Assembly (NCBI GenBank): GCA_038214535.1
Contig: JBBQRS010000184.1
Location: 1-6,081 of the forward strand
Reading direction: 5' to 3'
Origin: JBBQRS01 sp038214535
Lineage (GTDB): Bacteria; Chloroflexota; Anaerolineae; CG2-30-64-16
DNA length: 6,081 nucleotides
Made by a program: the position numbers and the translations under genes. Shown here piece after piece: positions 1 to 5,174 of the stretch; within the stretch, counting starts at the first letter, position 1, and each line of letters opens with the position of its first letter. The notes under the pieces are model-generated. The model was not told the DNA's origin, made no database searches, and saw only the letters and a program-made list of their open reading frames with translations.

Positions 1-476
1 CTTTGCGCGCCGCGCGATTTTGTCCGGTTGCGTTGCCCGCCCGGACATGAATTATCCGGGCTACCCAACGGCGCCGGATTAATCCGGCTAAGCCCCATTC
101 ATGGGGCGCTGCTCGGTAGCCCGGCGATTTGATCGCCGGGCGGCCACGCGTGACCCACGGCTTTGCGCGCCGTGCGGGCTTGGCCGGTTGCGTTGCCCGC
201 CCGGATATGAATTATCCGGGCTACCCAACGGCGCCGGATCAATCCGGCTAAGCCCCATTCATGGGGCGCTGCTCGGTAGCCCGGCGATTGATCGCCGGGC
301 GGTCACGCGTGACCCACGGCTTTGCGCGCCGTGCGGGCTTGGCCGGCGCCGTTGCCCGCCCGGATATGAATTATCCGGGCTACCCAACAGCGCCGGATCA
401 ATCCGGCTAAGCCCCATTCATGGGGCGCTGCTCGATAGCCCGGCGATTGATCGCCGGGCGGTCACGCGTGACCCAC
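1..476. repeat. Tandem array of three ~159-bp units rich in inverted repeats
   Basis: Three head-to-tail copies occupy 1-160, 161-319 and 320-476, each starting CTTTGCGCGC. Copies 2 and 3 differ at about five positions; copy 1 differs from copy 2 at roughly ten, including one extra T at 128-131. Copy 2 and its edges hold six successive inverted repeats: CACGGC/GCCGTG (156-174), GCCCGGATA/TATCCGGGC (199-221), GCCGGAT/ATCCGGC (233-248), GCCCCAT/ATGGGGC (252-267), GCCCGGCGAT/ATCGCCGGGC (279-300) and the perfect palindrome GGTCACGCGTGACC (301-314). Copy 3 ends abruptly at about 476, where unrelated UbiB coding sequence begins. The array reaches the left window edge and may continue. There are no unique spacers between units, so this is not a CRISPR. 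The design resembles REP-type intergenic hairpins or a non-coding mobile repeat; I do not recognise a named family. Confidence 0.93.
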
Positions 477-1081
477 TGCGCGACCATGCCGGGCAGGTCA
501 ACGGCGCGCACGGCCTGGATACGGTTGGAAAGGACCGTAGCGGCGTTTTCCATAATCCCCAGGTCGGCGCGCATCTGGTTCTGAATGCCGGGCCGCTGCA
601 CCTTGACGGCGACCTGTGTGCCGTCTTGCAACGTGGCGCGATGTACCTGCGCGGTAGAGGCCGCGGCAAAGGGCTCAGCCGCAAAGGTCGCGTACAGTTC
701 TTCCGGCGGCCGGCGCAGCTCACGCTGGATCACCTCGCGCACTTGCTCGGTGGGGAAAGGTGGCACGCTGCTTTGCAGCTTCGCCAGCTCCAGGCTCCAT
801 TCGATGGGTACGACGGAGGACTGGCTGGAGATGATCTGCCCCATTTTGACGTAGGTGGGGCCGAGGTCCTCGAGCATCATGCGCGCTTTGGCCGGCGTGG
901 TGACGTCATCCAGGTCTACATCGGGCGGCAGATGCCACACCCATGCCTGCATCCGGTGGCGGATGGCATTGAGGTTCGGCCAACGCCCCAGACCGATGTC
1001 CCAACCATAGCACAGCATGGTGTTATAGACTTGCTGCAAGCGAAGGCTTTCGCGCGCCCGGGTGATGAGTGACGTACTCAT
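407..1081 (-). CDS. ABC1/UbiB-family atypical kinase, 3'-truncated by the repeat array
   Basis: This 224-residue product begins like an AarF/ABC1/UbiB protein kinase-like protein (family PF03109 by recall), a group tied to quinone or lipid homeostasis at membranes. Visible marks are LGPTYVKMGQ with the family KxGQ motif (K79-Q82), the alanine-rich loop AAAS (139-142) that replaces the usual glycine-rich loop, and VAVKVQRPG with the predicted catalytic lysine K160. Full-length members run to about 450-560 residues. Here homology stops near residue 205 (GMVAQ), and the last ~20 residues are translated from the 159-bp repeat. The catalytic HxD/N and DFG-like segments are therefore absent, and the fragment is unlikely to be an active kinase. 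The ATG overlaps the TGA of the upstream reading frame (1078-1080), indicating an operon. The missing 3' half may lie beyond the left edge, on the far side of the array. Confidence 0.88.
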   Translation of the reverse strand: MSTSLITRARESLRLQQVYNTMLCYGWDIGLGRWPNLNAIRHRMQAWVWHLPPDVDLDDVTTPAKARMMLEDLGPTYVKMGQIISSQSSVVPIEWSLELAKLQSSVPPFPTEQVREVIQRELRRPPEELYATFAAEPFAAASTAQVHRATLQDGTQVAVKVQRPGIQNQMRADLGIMENAATVLSNRIQAVRAVDLPGMVAQWVTRDRPAINRRAIEQRPMNGA

Positions 1082-1685
1082 GGGCGCTCCTCCCCGGTGG
1101 GCGTGAGCGGCTTGCCCTGCCCGGCGGCGTCCAGGGCCGCCAGAATGGCTTCGGCGTCCTGGGTGTCAGGCGTGGCGGGCAGCGCCCTAACCGGCGCGTA
1201 CTCTTGCAACTCGGCGGGAGTAGCACGTAAGACGGTATAGACCATACCGCGATGCGCCGGCGCAGCTCCTCTTCGGAATCGGGCACAGTGGGCGCGGTCA
1301 GCCTCAACATGCTTTCCAGAAAGCCGCCGAAGAGACCGATCAGCACCCCGCCGATGATGGTCGGAATCAAGCCGGTGACGGTCAAAAGGTCGCCGGAGAG
1401 CCAGCTCAGGGTGAGCAGGATGACCGAGTTGATGAAGATGACCACCAGGCCGTAGGTGGCAAAGATGAACAGCAACGTGAGGAACTGGATCAGGGGGCGG
1501 ACGACCGCCGAAACGACCCCAAACGTGATCGCCATGAGAAACATCACAAGGAAGCGCCGGTCGGTGAAGAAGATGCCGGGCGTGAGGAGCGTCACCAGCG
1601 CCAGGAGCAGTGCGTACATCAGGATACGCATCAACAACATGCGCCAGTTGAACTGCTTGATGATGAGGGAGAATTTCTCTGTCAT
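1023..1685 (-). CDS. Four-TM membrane protein of the 'phage holin family' (YvlD/DUF360-like), probable frame disruption
   Basis: The N-terminal ~125 residues form a compact membrane protein with hydrophobic segments at about 17-37, 45-62, 66-96 and 106-124. The middle carries the family-typical VRPLIQFLTL (62-71) followed by a GL...IN stretch, then a glycine-rich last helix (GGVLIGLFGGF). This matches the 4-TM 'Mycobacterial phage holin' group (PF04020 by recall), which despite its name is a widespread chromosomal family of unknown function. A short acidic linker (PDSEEELRRR) follows. From about residue 147 the frame turns into Arg/Pro/Trp-rich sequence typical of wrong-frame translation, while the -1 frame (1245-1078) looks genuine. 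The start at 1685 is the only usable ATG; an AGGAG lies 18 bases upstream, overlapping the stop of the response regulator gene (gap 21 bp), so the two are probably co-transcribed. Confidence 0.75.
   Translation of the reverse strand: MTEKFSLIIKQFNWRMLLMRILMYALLLALVTLLTPGIFFTDRRFLVMFLMAITFGVVSAVVRPLIQFLTLLFIFATYGLVVIFINSVILLTLSWLSGDLLTVTGLIPTIIGGVLIGLFGGFLESMLRLTAPTVPDSEEELRRRIAVWSIPSYVLLPPSCKSTRRLGRCPPRLTPRTPKPFWRPWTPPGRASRSRPPGRSAHEYVTHHPGARKPSLAASL
1078..1245 (-). CDS. 55-codon frame: displaced C-terminal tail of the membrane protein, or a small overlapping gene
   Basis: This frame starts with ATG at 1245 and encodes an acidic, alanine-rich 55-residue peptide (starting MVYTVLRATPAELQEY, ending GEERP). 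Its TGA overlaps the UbiB ATG by the usual ATGA-type arrangement. It lies in a different frame from the membrane protein read down to 1248, immediately after the codons for EEELRRRIA. Its composition looks like real coding sequence. The competing frame over the same DNA becomes rich in Pro, Arg, Ser and Trp and runs 59 bases into UbiB. There is no good Shine-Dalgarno at a proper distance from its ATG. The simplest reading is that this is the true C-terminal tail of the 1023-1685 gene after a one-base frame break, either a mutation or a sequencing/assembly error. A separate coupled small protein is the alternative. Confidence 0.55.
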   Translation of the reverse strand: MVYTVLRATPAELQEYAPVRALPATPDTQDAEAILAALDAAGQGKPLTPTGEERP

Positions 1686-1706
1686 GCTGTCAGGCCTATA
1701 TTACTC

Positions 1707-2414
1707 CTACGTTCCGAACGGTGAGGGCAGCAGCTTATACCCTTTTCCGCGCACCGTAATGATGCGCGCCGGGTGTGATGGGTCGTCTTCGATCTTCTCG
1801 CGCAGCCAGCGGATGTGCACGTAGACCACCTGCGGCTCGCCCATATACTCGACGCCCCACACGCGGGCCAACAATTGGTCGAGGGTGACCACTTTCCCCG
1901 CGTCCAGCGCCAGCGTGTGTAACAGGTCAAACTCGCGCGAGGATAAGGCAACAGGTGCGCCGCGCAGCGTCACCGCAAACGTGTTGGGATCAATCACCAG
2001 GTCGCCCAGCGTCATGACGCTGCCGTCTTCGGCCTGGCCGGGACCGTTGCGCCCGGCGCGGCGCAAAACAGCCTTGACGCGGGCCTGCAAAACATCCAGC
2101 CGGAATGGTTTGGTAATAAAATCGTCGGCCCCGATCTCCAGCCCGACGATCTCATCCAACTCCCGGCGTCGTCCGGTGATAAAAATCACCGGGCAATTAG
2201 CCTGCGCGCGCAAGTGGCTCAGAGCCTCCAGGCCATCCATGCCAGGCAGCCCGATGTCCAGCAACACCAGGTCGGGCCGGTCGCGCACGGCAATCGCCAG
2301 GGCGTCTTCGGCATTGAACGCCGTGCTGACGCGATACCCGGCCTTTGCGAGGCTCGCGCTGAGCGTGCGTCGGATGAGCACCTCATCGTCCACAACCAGA
2401 ATATGCGCAGCCAT
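1707..2414 (-). CDS. OmpR/PhoB-family two-component response regulator
   Basis: This 235-residue cytoplasmic transcription regulator has a complete receiver domain (residues 4-116): acidic pair D9/D10, predicted phospho-acceptor D53 in LVLLDIGLPGMDG, switch T80, and K102 in ITKPF. A linker of about 20 residues leads to a winged-helix DNA-binding domain (about 135-232) with the OmpR-type signature LSSREFDLLHTLALDAGKVV and the recognition-helix/wing region ending in ITVRGKGYKLLP. The length is normal for the family. The ATG at 2414 is preceded by AAGGA (2423-2427) at 7-8 bases, a good ribosome site. It is the first gene of a leftward run with the membrane protein and the UbiB-like gene. No histidine kinase lies in the window, so its signal is unknown. 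It could be an orphan regulator or have its kinase encoded elsewhere. Confidence 0.95.
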   Translation of the reverse strand: MAAHILVVDDEVLIRRTLSASLAKAGYRVSTAFNAEDALAIAVRDRPDLVLLDIGLPGMDGLEALSHLRAQANCPVIFITGRRRELDEIVGLEIGADDFITKPFRLDVLQARVKAVLRRAGRNGPGQAEDGSVMTLGDLVIDPNTFAVTLRGAPVALSSREFDLLHTLALDAGKVVTLDQLLARVWGVEYMGEPQVVYVHIRWLREKIEDDPSHPARIITVRGKGYKLLPSPFGT

Positions 2415-2473
2415 GTTGAAAGTCCTTAAAGCGGAGGCGATTGTCGCATGTTTGCAGACCGGCGCTGCGCATC

Positions 2474-2501
2474 ATTCTAGACGAACCACGTGCATTGTCA
2501 A
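2474..2501 (-). promoter_or_regulatory. Sigma-70-type promoter for the response regulator operon
   Basis: On the minus strand a perfect -35 TTGACA (2501-2496) is followed after 16 bases by -10 TAGAAT (2479-2474), five of six to consensus. The predicted start of transcription is near 2467, giving a leader of about 53 bases before the ATG at 2414. A CACGTG palindrome lies in the spacer (2487-2492). No other promoter of this quality lies upstream of the leftward genes. Confidence 0.75.
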
Positions 2502-2531
2502 ATGATTTCACAGATAGGCATCCGATCTTTC

Positions 2532-2598
2532 CCTTCGTAGTGACGGCTTCAGCCGTTGCGGAGTGCCCCCCCAACGGCTGAAGCCGTCACTACGAAGG
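2532..2598. repeat. Perfect 27-bp inverted repeat with 13-nt loop (dispersed repeat type)
   Basis: Arms 2532-2558 and 2572-2598 are exact reverse complements over 27 bases and flank a 13-base loop (2559-2571). Each arm also contains its own small hairpin, ACGGCT-TC-AGCCGT (2543-2556) and ACGGCT-GA-AGCCGT (2574-2587). The arm ends read CCTTCGTAGTGACGG, a style seen in short dispersed repeats of Chloroflexota, cyanobacteria and planctomycetes (recall, not searched). It sits between divergent transcription units, about 30 bp behind the response regulator -35 box. No T-tract follows, so a terminator role is not obvious. It may be a MITE-like element or an extrudable cruciform. Confidence 0.92.
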
Positions 2599-2745
2599 AG
2601 GAGCGACGCGTACTCATATGCATTTATGGCTGTCTTGAGGATTCTTAAGGTAGATATGAGTTCTTTTTAAAGACCCGGCGAGGAAAACGTGCTATGTTGG
2701 CATCGTGCGTAGCATTGTGACGTGAACCATGAAAAACAATCCGAT

Positions 2746-2751
2746 GGAGGT
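2746..2751 (+). promoter_or_regulatory. Strong Shine-Dalgarno deciding the DUF892 start
   Basis: GGAGGT precedes two adjacent ATG codons (2754 and 2757). The gap is 2 bases to the first and 5 to the second, so initiation at 2757 is favoured. Confidence 0.7.
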
Positions 2752-2756
2752 GGATG

Positions 2757-3281
2757 ATGGATCTGAGCACGATGGAATCCCTGTTCGAGCAGGAGTTGAT
2801 GGATCTGTACTCGGCGGAGAAGCAGATTATCGAGGCGCTGCCCGATATGATTGACGCGGCGAAGGATGAGGAGTTGAAAGACGGTCTGCGCGAGCACCTG
2901 TCGGTGACGATGGCCCAGTTCGAACGCCTGCAAGACGTCCTGCGCGAGATGGGCATCAACCCGGGCAGCAAGGTGTGCAAGGGGATGCAGGGCCTGCTCG
3001 AAGAGGTCAGCGAAATCGTCAAGGCCGACGGCGACCCTGCGGTGAAGGACGCGGCGCTGATCGGCGCGGCGCAGCGGGTAGAGCACTACGAGATTGCGGC
3101 CTATGGCACGGTGCGCCAGTTTGCCCGTGACCTGGGTTACGAGGACATCGCCAATATCCTGGATGTCACCTTGCACGAAGAGGGAGACGCCGACAAGGAG
3201 TTGAGCAAGCTGGCGATGGGCACAAAGTTCGAGAGCGGCATCAACGAAATGGCCGTCGAAAACGGGGGCGGCCAGGCGTAG
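2757..3281 (+). CDS. Ferritin-like DUF892 (YciE/YciF-type) protein
   Basis: This 174-residue helical protein matches the DUF892 family (PF05974 by recall; E. coli YciE/YciF), ferritin-like four-helix bundles linked to stress responses whose chemistry is not settled. Family marks, counted from the Met at 2757, are helix 1 LFEQELMDLYSAEKQ (9-23), helix 2 EHLSVTMAQFERL (46-58), the hallmark AAQRVEHYEIAAYG (104-117) and the final helix with LHEEGDAD (139-146). The Glu and His residues in these helices are the likely metal ligands. The frame could also begin at an ATG at 2754, but the strong GGAGGT (2746-2751) then lies only 2 bases away. The ATG at 2757 has normal spacing and is preferred. The gene is monocistronic, with its own downstream hairpin at 3388-3411. 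It appears intact. Confidence 0.93.
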   Translation: MDLSTMESLFEQELMDLYSAEKQIIEALPDMIDAAKDEELKDGLREHLSVTMAQFERLQDVLREMGINPGSKVCKGMQGLLEEVSEIVKADGDPAVKDAALIGAAQRVEHYEIAAYGTVRQFARDLGYEDIANILDVTLHEEGDADKELSKLAMGTKFESGINEMAVENGGGQA

Positions 3282-3289
3282 GCGTATAT

Positions 3290-3359
3290 CACGCGGAGCC
3301 GCGGAGAGCGCGGAGGAGAAAGAGCAAAAAAGAGTTCGCGTCCTCCGCGCCTCCGCGTG
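3290..3359. repeat. Imperfect G/C-rich inverted repeat (CGCGGAG family)
   Basis: The outer arms CACGCGGAG (3290-3298) and CTCCGCGTG (3351-3359) pair over 9 bp, and the inner arms GCGCGGAGGA (3308-3317) and TCCTCCGCGC (3341-3350) pair over 10 bp. An extra 9-base copy of the motif (3299-3307) bulges out of the left arm, and the 23-base loop is purine-rich. The left arm is thus three near-copies of a GCGGAG-type word against two in the right arm. It lies just after the DUF892 stop and resembles dispersed intergenic repeats of GC-rich environmental bacteria. Confidence 0.8.
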
Positions 3360-3387
3360 CCCATCCGTGTGTTCCGGGGTTACATCA

Positions 3388-3414
3388 GGGCCGGTTTTCC
3401 GAAACCGGCCCTTT
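3388..3414 (+). terminator. Probable intrinsic terminator after the DUF892 gene
   Basis: A perfect 10-bp stem GGGCCGGTTT/AAACCGGCCC (3388-3397 and 3402-3411) with a TCCG loop is followed by a short T run (3412-3414). The T-tract is weak, but stem and loop are ideal. It would isolate DUF892 from the ribonuclease gene that starts only 16 bases further on. Confidence 0.65.
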
Positions 3415-3418
3415 CTGG

Positions 3419-3430
3419 TATCATCCGCCC
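3419..3430 (+). promoter_or_regulatory. Possible -10 element for a leaderless ribonuclease mRNA
   Basis: TATCAT (3419-3424) lies seven bases before the ribonuclease ATG at 3431, so transcription could begin at or next to the start codon. The intervening CCGCCC holds no Shine-Dalgarno. The -35 position falls in the terminator stem-loop (TTTTCC, 3395-3400), a poor match. This is a tentative call. Confidence 0.3.
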
Positions 3431-3862
3431 ATGCCACATCACACCCGTGCCGGCGCGCGTTACACCCTGCCGTTCATCCTGCTGCTGCTCACGGCCCTCG
3501 CGCTGGCGGGCTGCTCGCTGATTGCGCCGCGCGCCCGGAATGCCGGCGCGCCGCTGGAGATGGTGTACCCGCGTGAGGCGCGCGATATGCCCGCCATCCA
3601 GTACAATGACCTGCCGCGCGAGGCCAAACAGACCCTCCAATTGATTGACGACGGCGGCCCATTCCCTTATCACCAGGACGGCCAGACCTTCGAGAACCGC
3701 GAGGGGATCCTGCCCGACCGGGCGACCGGCTACTATCACGAATACACGGTGGAGACCCCCGGCTCGGACGACCGCGGGGCGCGGCGCATCATCTCGGGCG
3801 CAGAGGGCGAGCGGTATTACACCGAAGACCACTATGACAGTTTCAAGCGGGTGATCCGATGA
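3431..3862 (+). CDS. Lipoprotein guanyl-specific ribonuclease, N1/T1 family (RNase Sa-like)
   Basis: This 143-residue protein has a positively charged start, a hydrophobic stretch (13-26) and a lipobox LAGC with the predicted lipidated C28, so it should be exported and membrane-anchored. After a ~30-residue linker comes a full microbial RNase domain (about 58-140; PF00545 by recall), strikingly like Streptomyces RNase Sa: LPREAKQTL, GGPFPYHQDG, FENREGILP (guanine-binding NRE, 89-91), GYYHEYTVETPG, GARRII and YYTEDHY. The expected catalytic residues are present as E104, R119 and H134. It should cleave RNA 3' of guanosine. The two cysteines forming the RNase Sa disulfide are missing; C28 is the only Cys. 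No Shine-Dalgarno precedes the ATG. The stop overlaps the start of the barstar-like gene (ATGA, 3859-3862), indicating a coupled toxin-immunity pair. Confidence 0.93.
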   Translation: MPHHTRAGARYTLPFILLLLTALALAGCSLIAPRARNAGAPLEMVYPREARDMPAIQYNDLPREAKQTLQLIDDGGPFPYHQDGQTFENREGILPDRATGYYHEYTVETPGSDDRGARRIISGAEGERYYTEDHYDSFKRVIR

Positions 3863-4290
3863 CCGTAAGCATCAAGAGCATCCTGGCAGGCGAGGTCCCT
3901 GCCGGTATCTATCGCTATCAGGGCCGTGCGAAGCCGGAGACCTTGGCGCGGCTGGCCGAGGCAGTTGGCTGGCGCTTCTTTCACCTGGAGGGCGCGGCGA
4001 TTGAGGGCAAGGCCGCGCTGATTGACGCGCTTGCCGCGGCCGCCGATTTCCCCGCCTATTGCGGGCGCAACTGGGATGCGCTGGAGGAGTGCCTGCGCGA
4101 CCTGTCGTGGGCGCCCGCGCTGGGCTATCTCATCGTGTGGGACGATGCGCGCGTCCTCGCGCAGGCCGACCCGCAGGCGTTCGCTATCGCGCTGAGCATT
4201 TTCAACACCGCCGCGCGATACTGGGAAGCGCAAGGCCAACCCATGACACTGCTCCTCCGCCGCGCCGGGCGCGCGGAGATCACCGCGTAG
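3859..4290 (+). CDS. Barstar-family ribonuclease inhibitor
   Basis: This 143-residue cytoplasmic protein has no signal peptide. Residues about 40-130 match the barstar fold (PF01337 by recall). The inhibitory helix is the best-preserved part: Y67-C-G69-R-N71-W-D73-A-L-E-E77-C-L corresponds to barstar Y29, G31, N33, D35 and D39, the residues that fill the barnase-type active site; D39 is replaced by Glu and W38 by Glu here. A family-like YLIVWDD strand (90-96) follows. It is longer than classical barstar (~90 residues) through a ~40-residue N-terminal extension of unknown role. Its ATG overlaps the stop of the RNase gene, so it is translated from the same message and presumably neutralises enzyme that folds before export. 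The gene looks intact; a strong downstream terminator is not visible. Confidence 0.92.
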   Translation: MTVSIKSILAGEVPAGIYRYQGRAKPETLARLAEAVGWRFFHLEGAAIEGKAALIDALAAAADFPAYCGRNWDALEECLRDLSWAPALGYLIVWDDARVLAQADPQAFAIALSIFNTAARYWEAQGQPMTLLLRRAGRAEITA

Positions 4291-4308
4291 GGGCGAGGGG
4301 CGGGCTGA

Positions 4309-4337
4309 CACGGATTTTTGCACGGATTTCACGGATT
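4309..4337. repeat. Three direct copies of CACGGATT
   Basis: CACGGATT occurs at 4309-4316, 4321-4328 and 4330-4337, with offsets of 12 and 9 bases, within the 132-bp convergent gap (4291-4422) between the barstar-like and Gp37/Gp68-like genes. A reverse-oriented copy of part of it (ATCCGTG) lies at 3363-3369. Short arrays of this kind are common as dispersed intergenic repeats. The rest of the gap shows no gene and no clear terminator. Confidence 0.75.
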
Positions 4338-4422
4338 GGGCGTTAGCGAAACCTTGACGATCTGAACCGACCTTCGTGGTCACCATCGCTGAGGTACGCA
4401 GTAGGTTTGCTTCAGACCGGTA

Positions 4423-5127
4423 TTACGCGGGCAGCGCATCCCATGTGCGACCATCGAGTAAGCGACCGGCGCGCTTCTTGCGCACCCCGCCCCATTGTTT
4501 GAAGAAAAACGGTGTGTCTTGAGCTAAACATAGATCCCGGATATCTCGCACCCAGGACGCATCAAGTGCGCGTGCACCGGGGCCGGATTCACCGCCAACG
4601 ATAACCCAATCAATCCCTCTCAGGTTCAAGCCGAACAACGGGCCAAGCAACGGTTCGAGGGAGAGAAATTTGGTTTGCGCGTGCGTCTGGCGCAGGCGCT
4701 CCACGCGCCATAGATAGTCCGCATTTTCCACGCTGACACCCATCCAGACATTTTCAGGCCATTCGATGACGGGATCAAGCTCCAATAGCCGGTCGGCGCG
4801 CTTTGTCAACACCTGAAACGTGTGCCACGAGGCGCGCCGCATCACATCGAACACTTCCTGGATGAATTCAACGGGCACATCACGGTGAAACAGGTCGCTC
4901 ATTGAGTTGACGAAGATTGTCTGCGGCTTCTTCCATCCGAGCGGGGCTACGAGGGTCTGTGTGTGAAGGGTTAACTGGAAACCGTTGGCGTAATTCGGTT
5001 GTCCCATCGCCTGCAAGCGGCGCGACATACGCTCCGCATAGCAGTGCTTGCAGCCGGGGCTGATCTTGGTGCAACCGGTGAGTGGGTTCCATGTCGCATT
5101 AGTCCATTCGATTGCAGAGTGGTTCAT
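4423..5127 (-). CDS. Phage Gp37/Gp68-family three-Cys-motif protein (DUF5131)
   Basis: This 234-residue protein starts MNHSAIEWTNATWNP and carries the hallmark cysteines C19-X6-C26-X2-C29 (TGC...PGCKHCYAE), a likely metal or iron-sulfur site reminiscent of, but different from, the radical SAM CX3CX2C motif. Further family blocks are FVNSMSDLFH, FQVLTKRADRL, WMGVSVEN, FLSLEPLLGP, DWVIVGGESGPGAR and the C-terminal FFFKQWGGVRKKRAGRLLDGR. It matches PF07505 (Gp37/Gp68, by recall), first noted in mycobacteriophages; the biochemical function is not established. The length is normal and both ends look intact. An in-frame ATG at 5184 would add 19 residues, but AAGGA (5134-5138) sits six bases before 5127, and the promoter at 5175-5203 overlaps the longer version, so 5127 is chosen. 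Its usual partner TcmP lies directly upstream. Confidence 0.92.
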   Translation of the reverse strand: MNHSAIEWTNATWNPLTGCTKISPGCKHCYAERMSRRLQAMGQPNYANGFQLTLHTQTLVAPLGWKKPQTIFVNSMSDLFHRDVPVEFIQEVFDVMRRASWHTFQVLTKRADRLLELDPVIEWPENVWMGVSVENADYLWRVERLRQTHAQTKFLSLEPLLGPLFGLNLRGIDWVIVGGESGPGARALDASWVRDIRDLCLAQDTPFFFKQWGGVRKKRAGRLLDGRTWDALPA

Positions 5128-5133
5128 TGGTTT

Positions 5134-5138
5134 TCCTT
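5134..5138 (-). promoter_or_regulatory. Shine-Dalgarno deciding the Gp37/Gp68-like start
   Basis: AAGGA on the minus strand (5138-5134) is six bases before the ATG at 5127-5125. It supports the shorter protein over a start at 5184. Confidence 0.75.
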
Positions 5139-5148
5139 GTAACACCAA

Positions 5149-5166
5149 GTGCGTCAACTGCGTCAA
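5149..5166 (-). repeat. Tandem 9-bp repeat (TTGACGCA) at the predicted transcription start
   Basis: Read on the minus strand, TTGACGCA occurs at 5166-5159 and again at 5157-5150, a 9-base period, just downstream of the candidate -10. Direct repeats here could be an operator. A third TTGACGCA lies at 5985-5978, immediately before the ATG of the TcmP frame. The TTGACG parts are not well placed to be -35 boxes for the downstream gene. Confidence 0.55.
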
Positions 5167-5174
5167 GTAAACCA

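Larger units (their letters stand above)
2415..2753. other. 339-bp divergent intergenic region
   Basis: This gap separates the leftward response regulator and the rightward DUF892 gene. It contains the leftward promoter (2474-2501), the 27-bp inverted repeat (2532-2598), an AT-rich stretch (about 2610-2675) and the ribosome site of the DUF892 gene. I found no open frame with coding character. No -35/-10 pair with acceptable spacing is evident for the rightward gene; TATGTT at 2693-2698 could be a -10 element but lacks a convincing partner. Confidence 0.7.

Noticed and set aside
1..476. CRISPR array
   Set aside because: The units are ~159 bp, directly abutting and internally palindromic, with no unique spacers of regular length.
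101..1072. Long rightward open frame (323 codons) across the repeats and antisense to UbiB
   Set aside because: Its start lies in the repeat array, its first part is three translated repeats rich in Arg/Pro/Cys, and the rest is antisense to a clear ABC1/UbiB sequence.
1023..1685. Prophage or lysis cassette based on the 'phage holin family' label
   Set aside because: This 4-TM family is common on bacterial chromosomes; no endolysin, integrase or structural phage gene accompanies it here.
2383..2574. Leftward 63-codon frame in the divergent gap
   Set aside because: It runs through the 27-bp inverted repeat and the response regulator promoter, overlaps the regulator start out of frame, and has no coding character.
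2667..3437. Leftward 256-codon frame opposite the DUF892 gene
   Set aside because: The opposite strand encodes a clear DUF892 protein with a strong ribosome site; the leftward frame has no recognisable domain and spans a terminator and a repeat.
3380..3832. Leftward 150-codon frame opposite the ribonuclease
   Set aside because: It is antisense to conserved RNase catalytic motifs and has no family features of its own; it is a shadow of GC-rich codon usage.
3832..4386. Leftward 184-codon frame opposite the barstar-like gene
   Set aside because: It is Arg/Gln/Ala-rich with no motif and is antisense to the conserved barstar helix.
4423..5127. Calling the three-Cys protein a radical SAM enzyme
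   Set aside because: The cysteines are spaced C-X6-C-X2-C, not CX3CX2C, and the other family blocks point to Gp37/Gp68.
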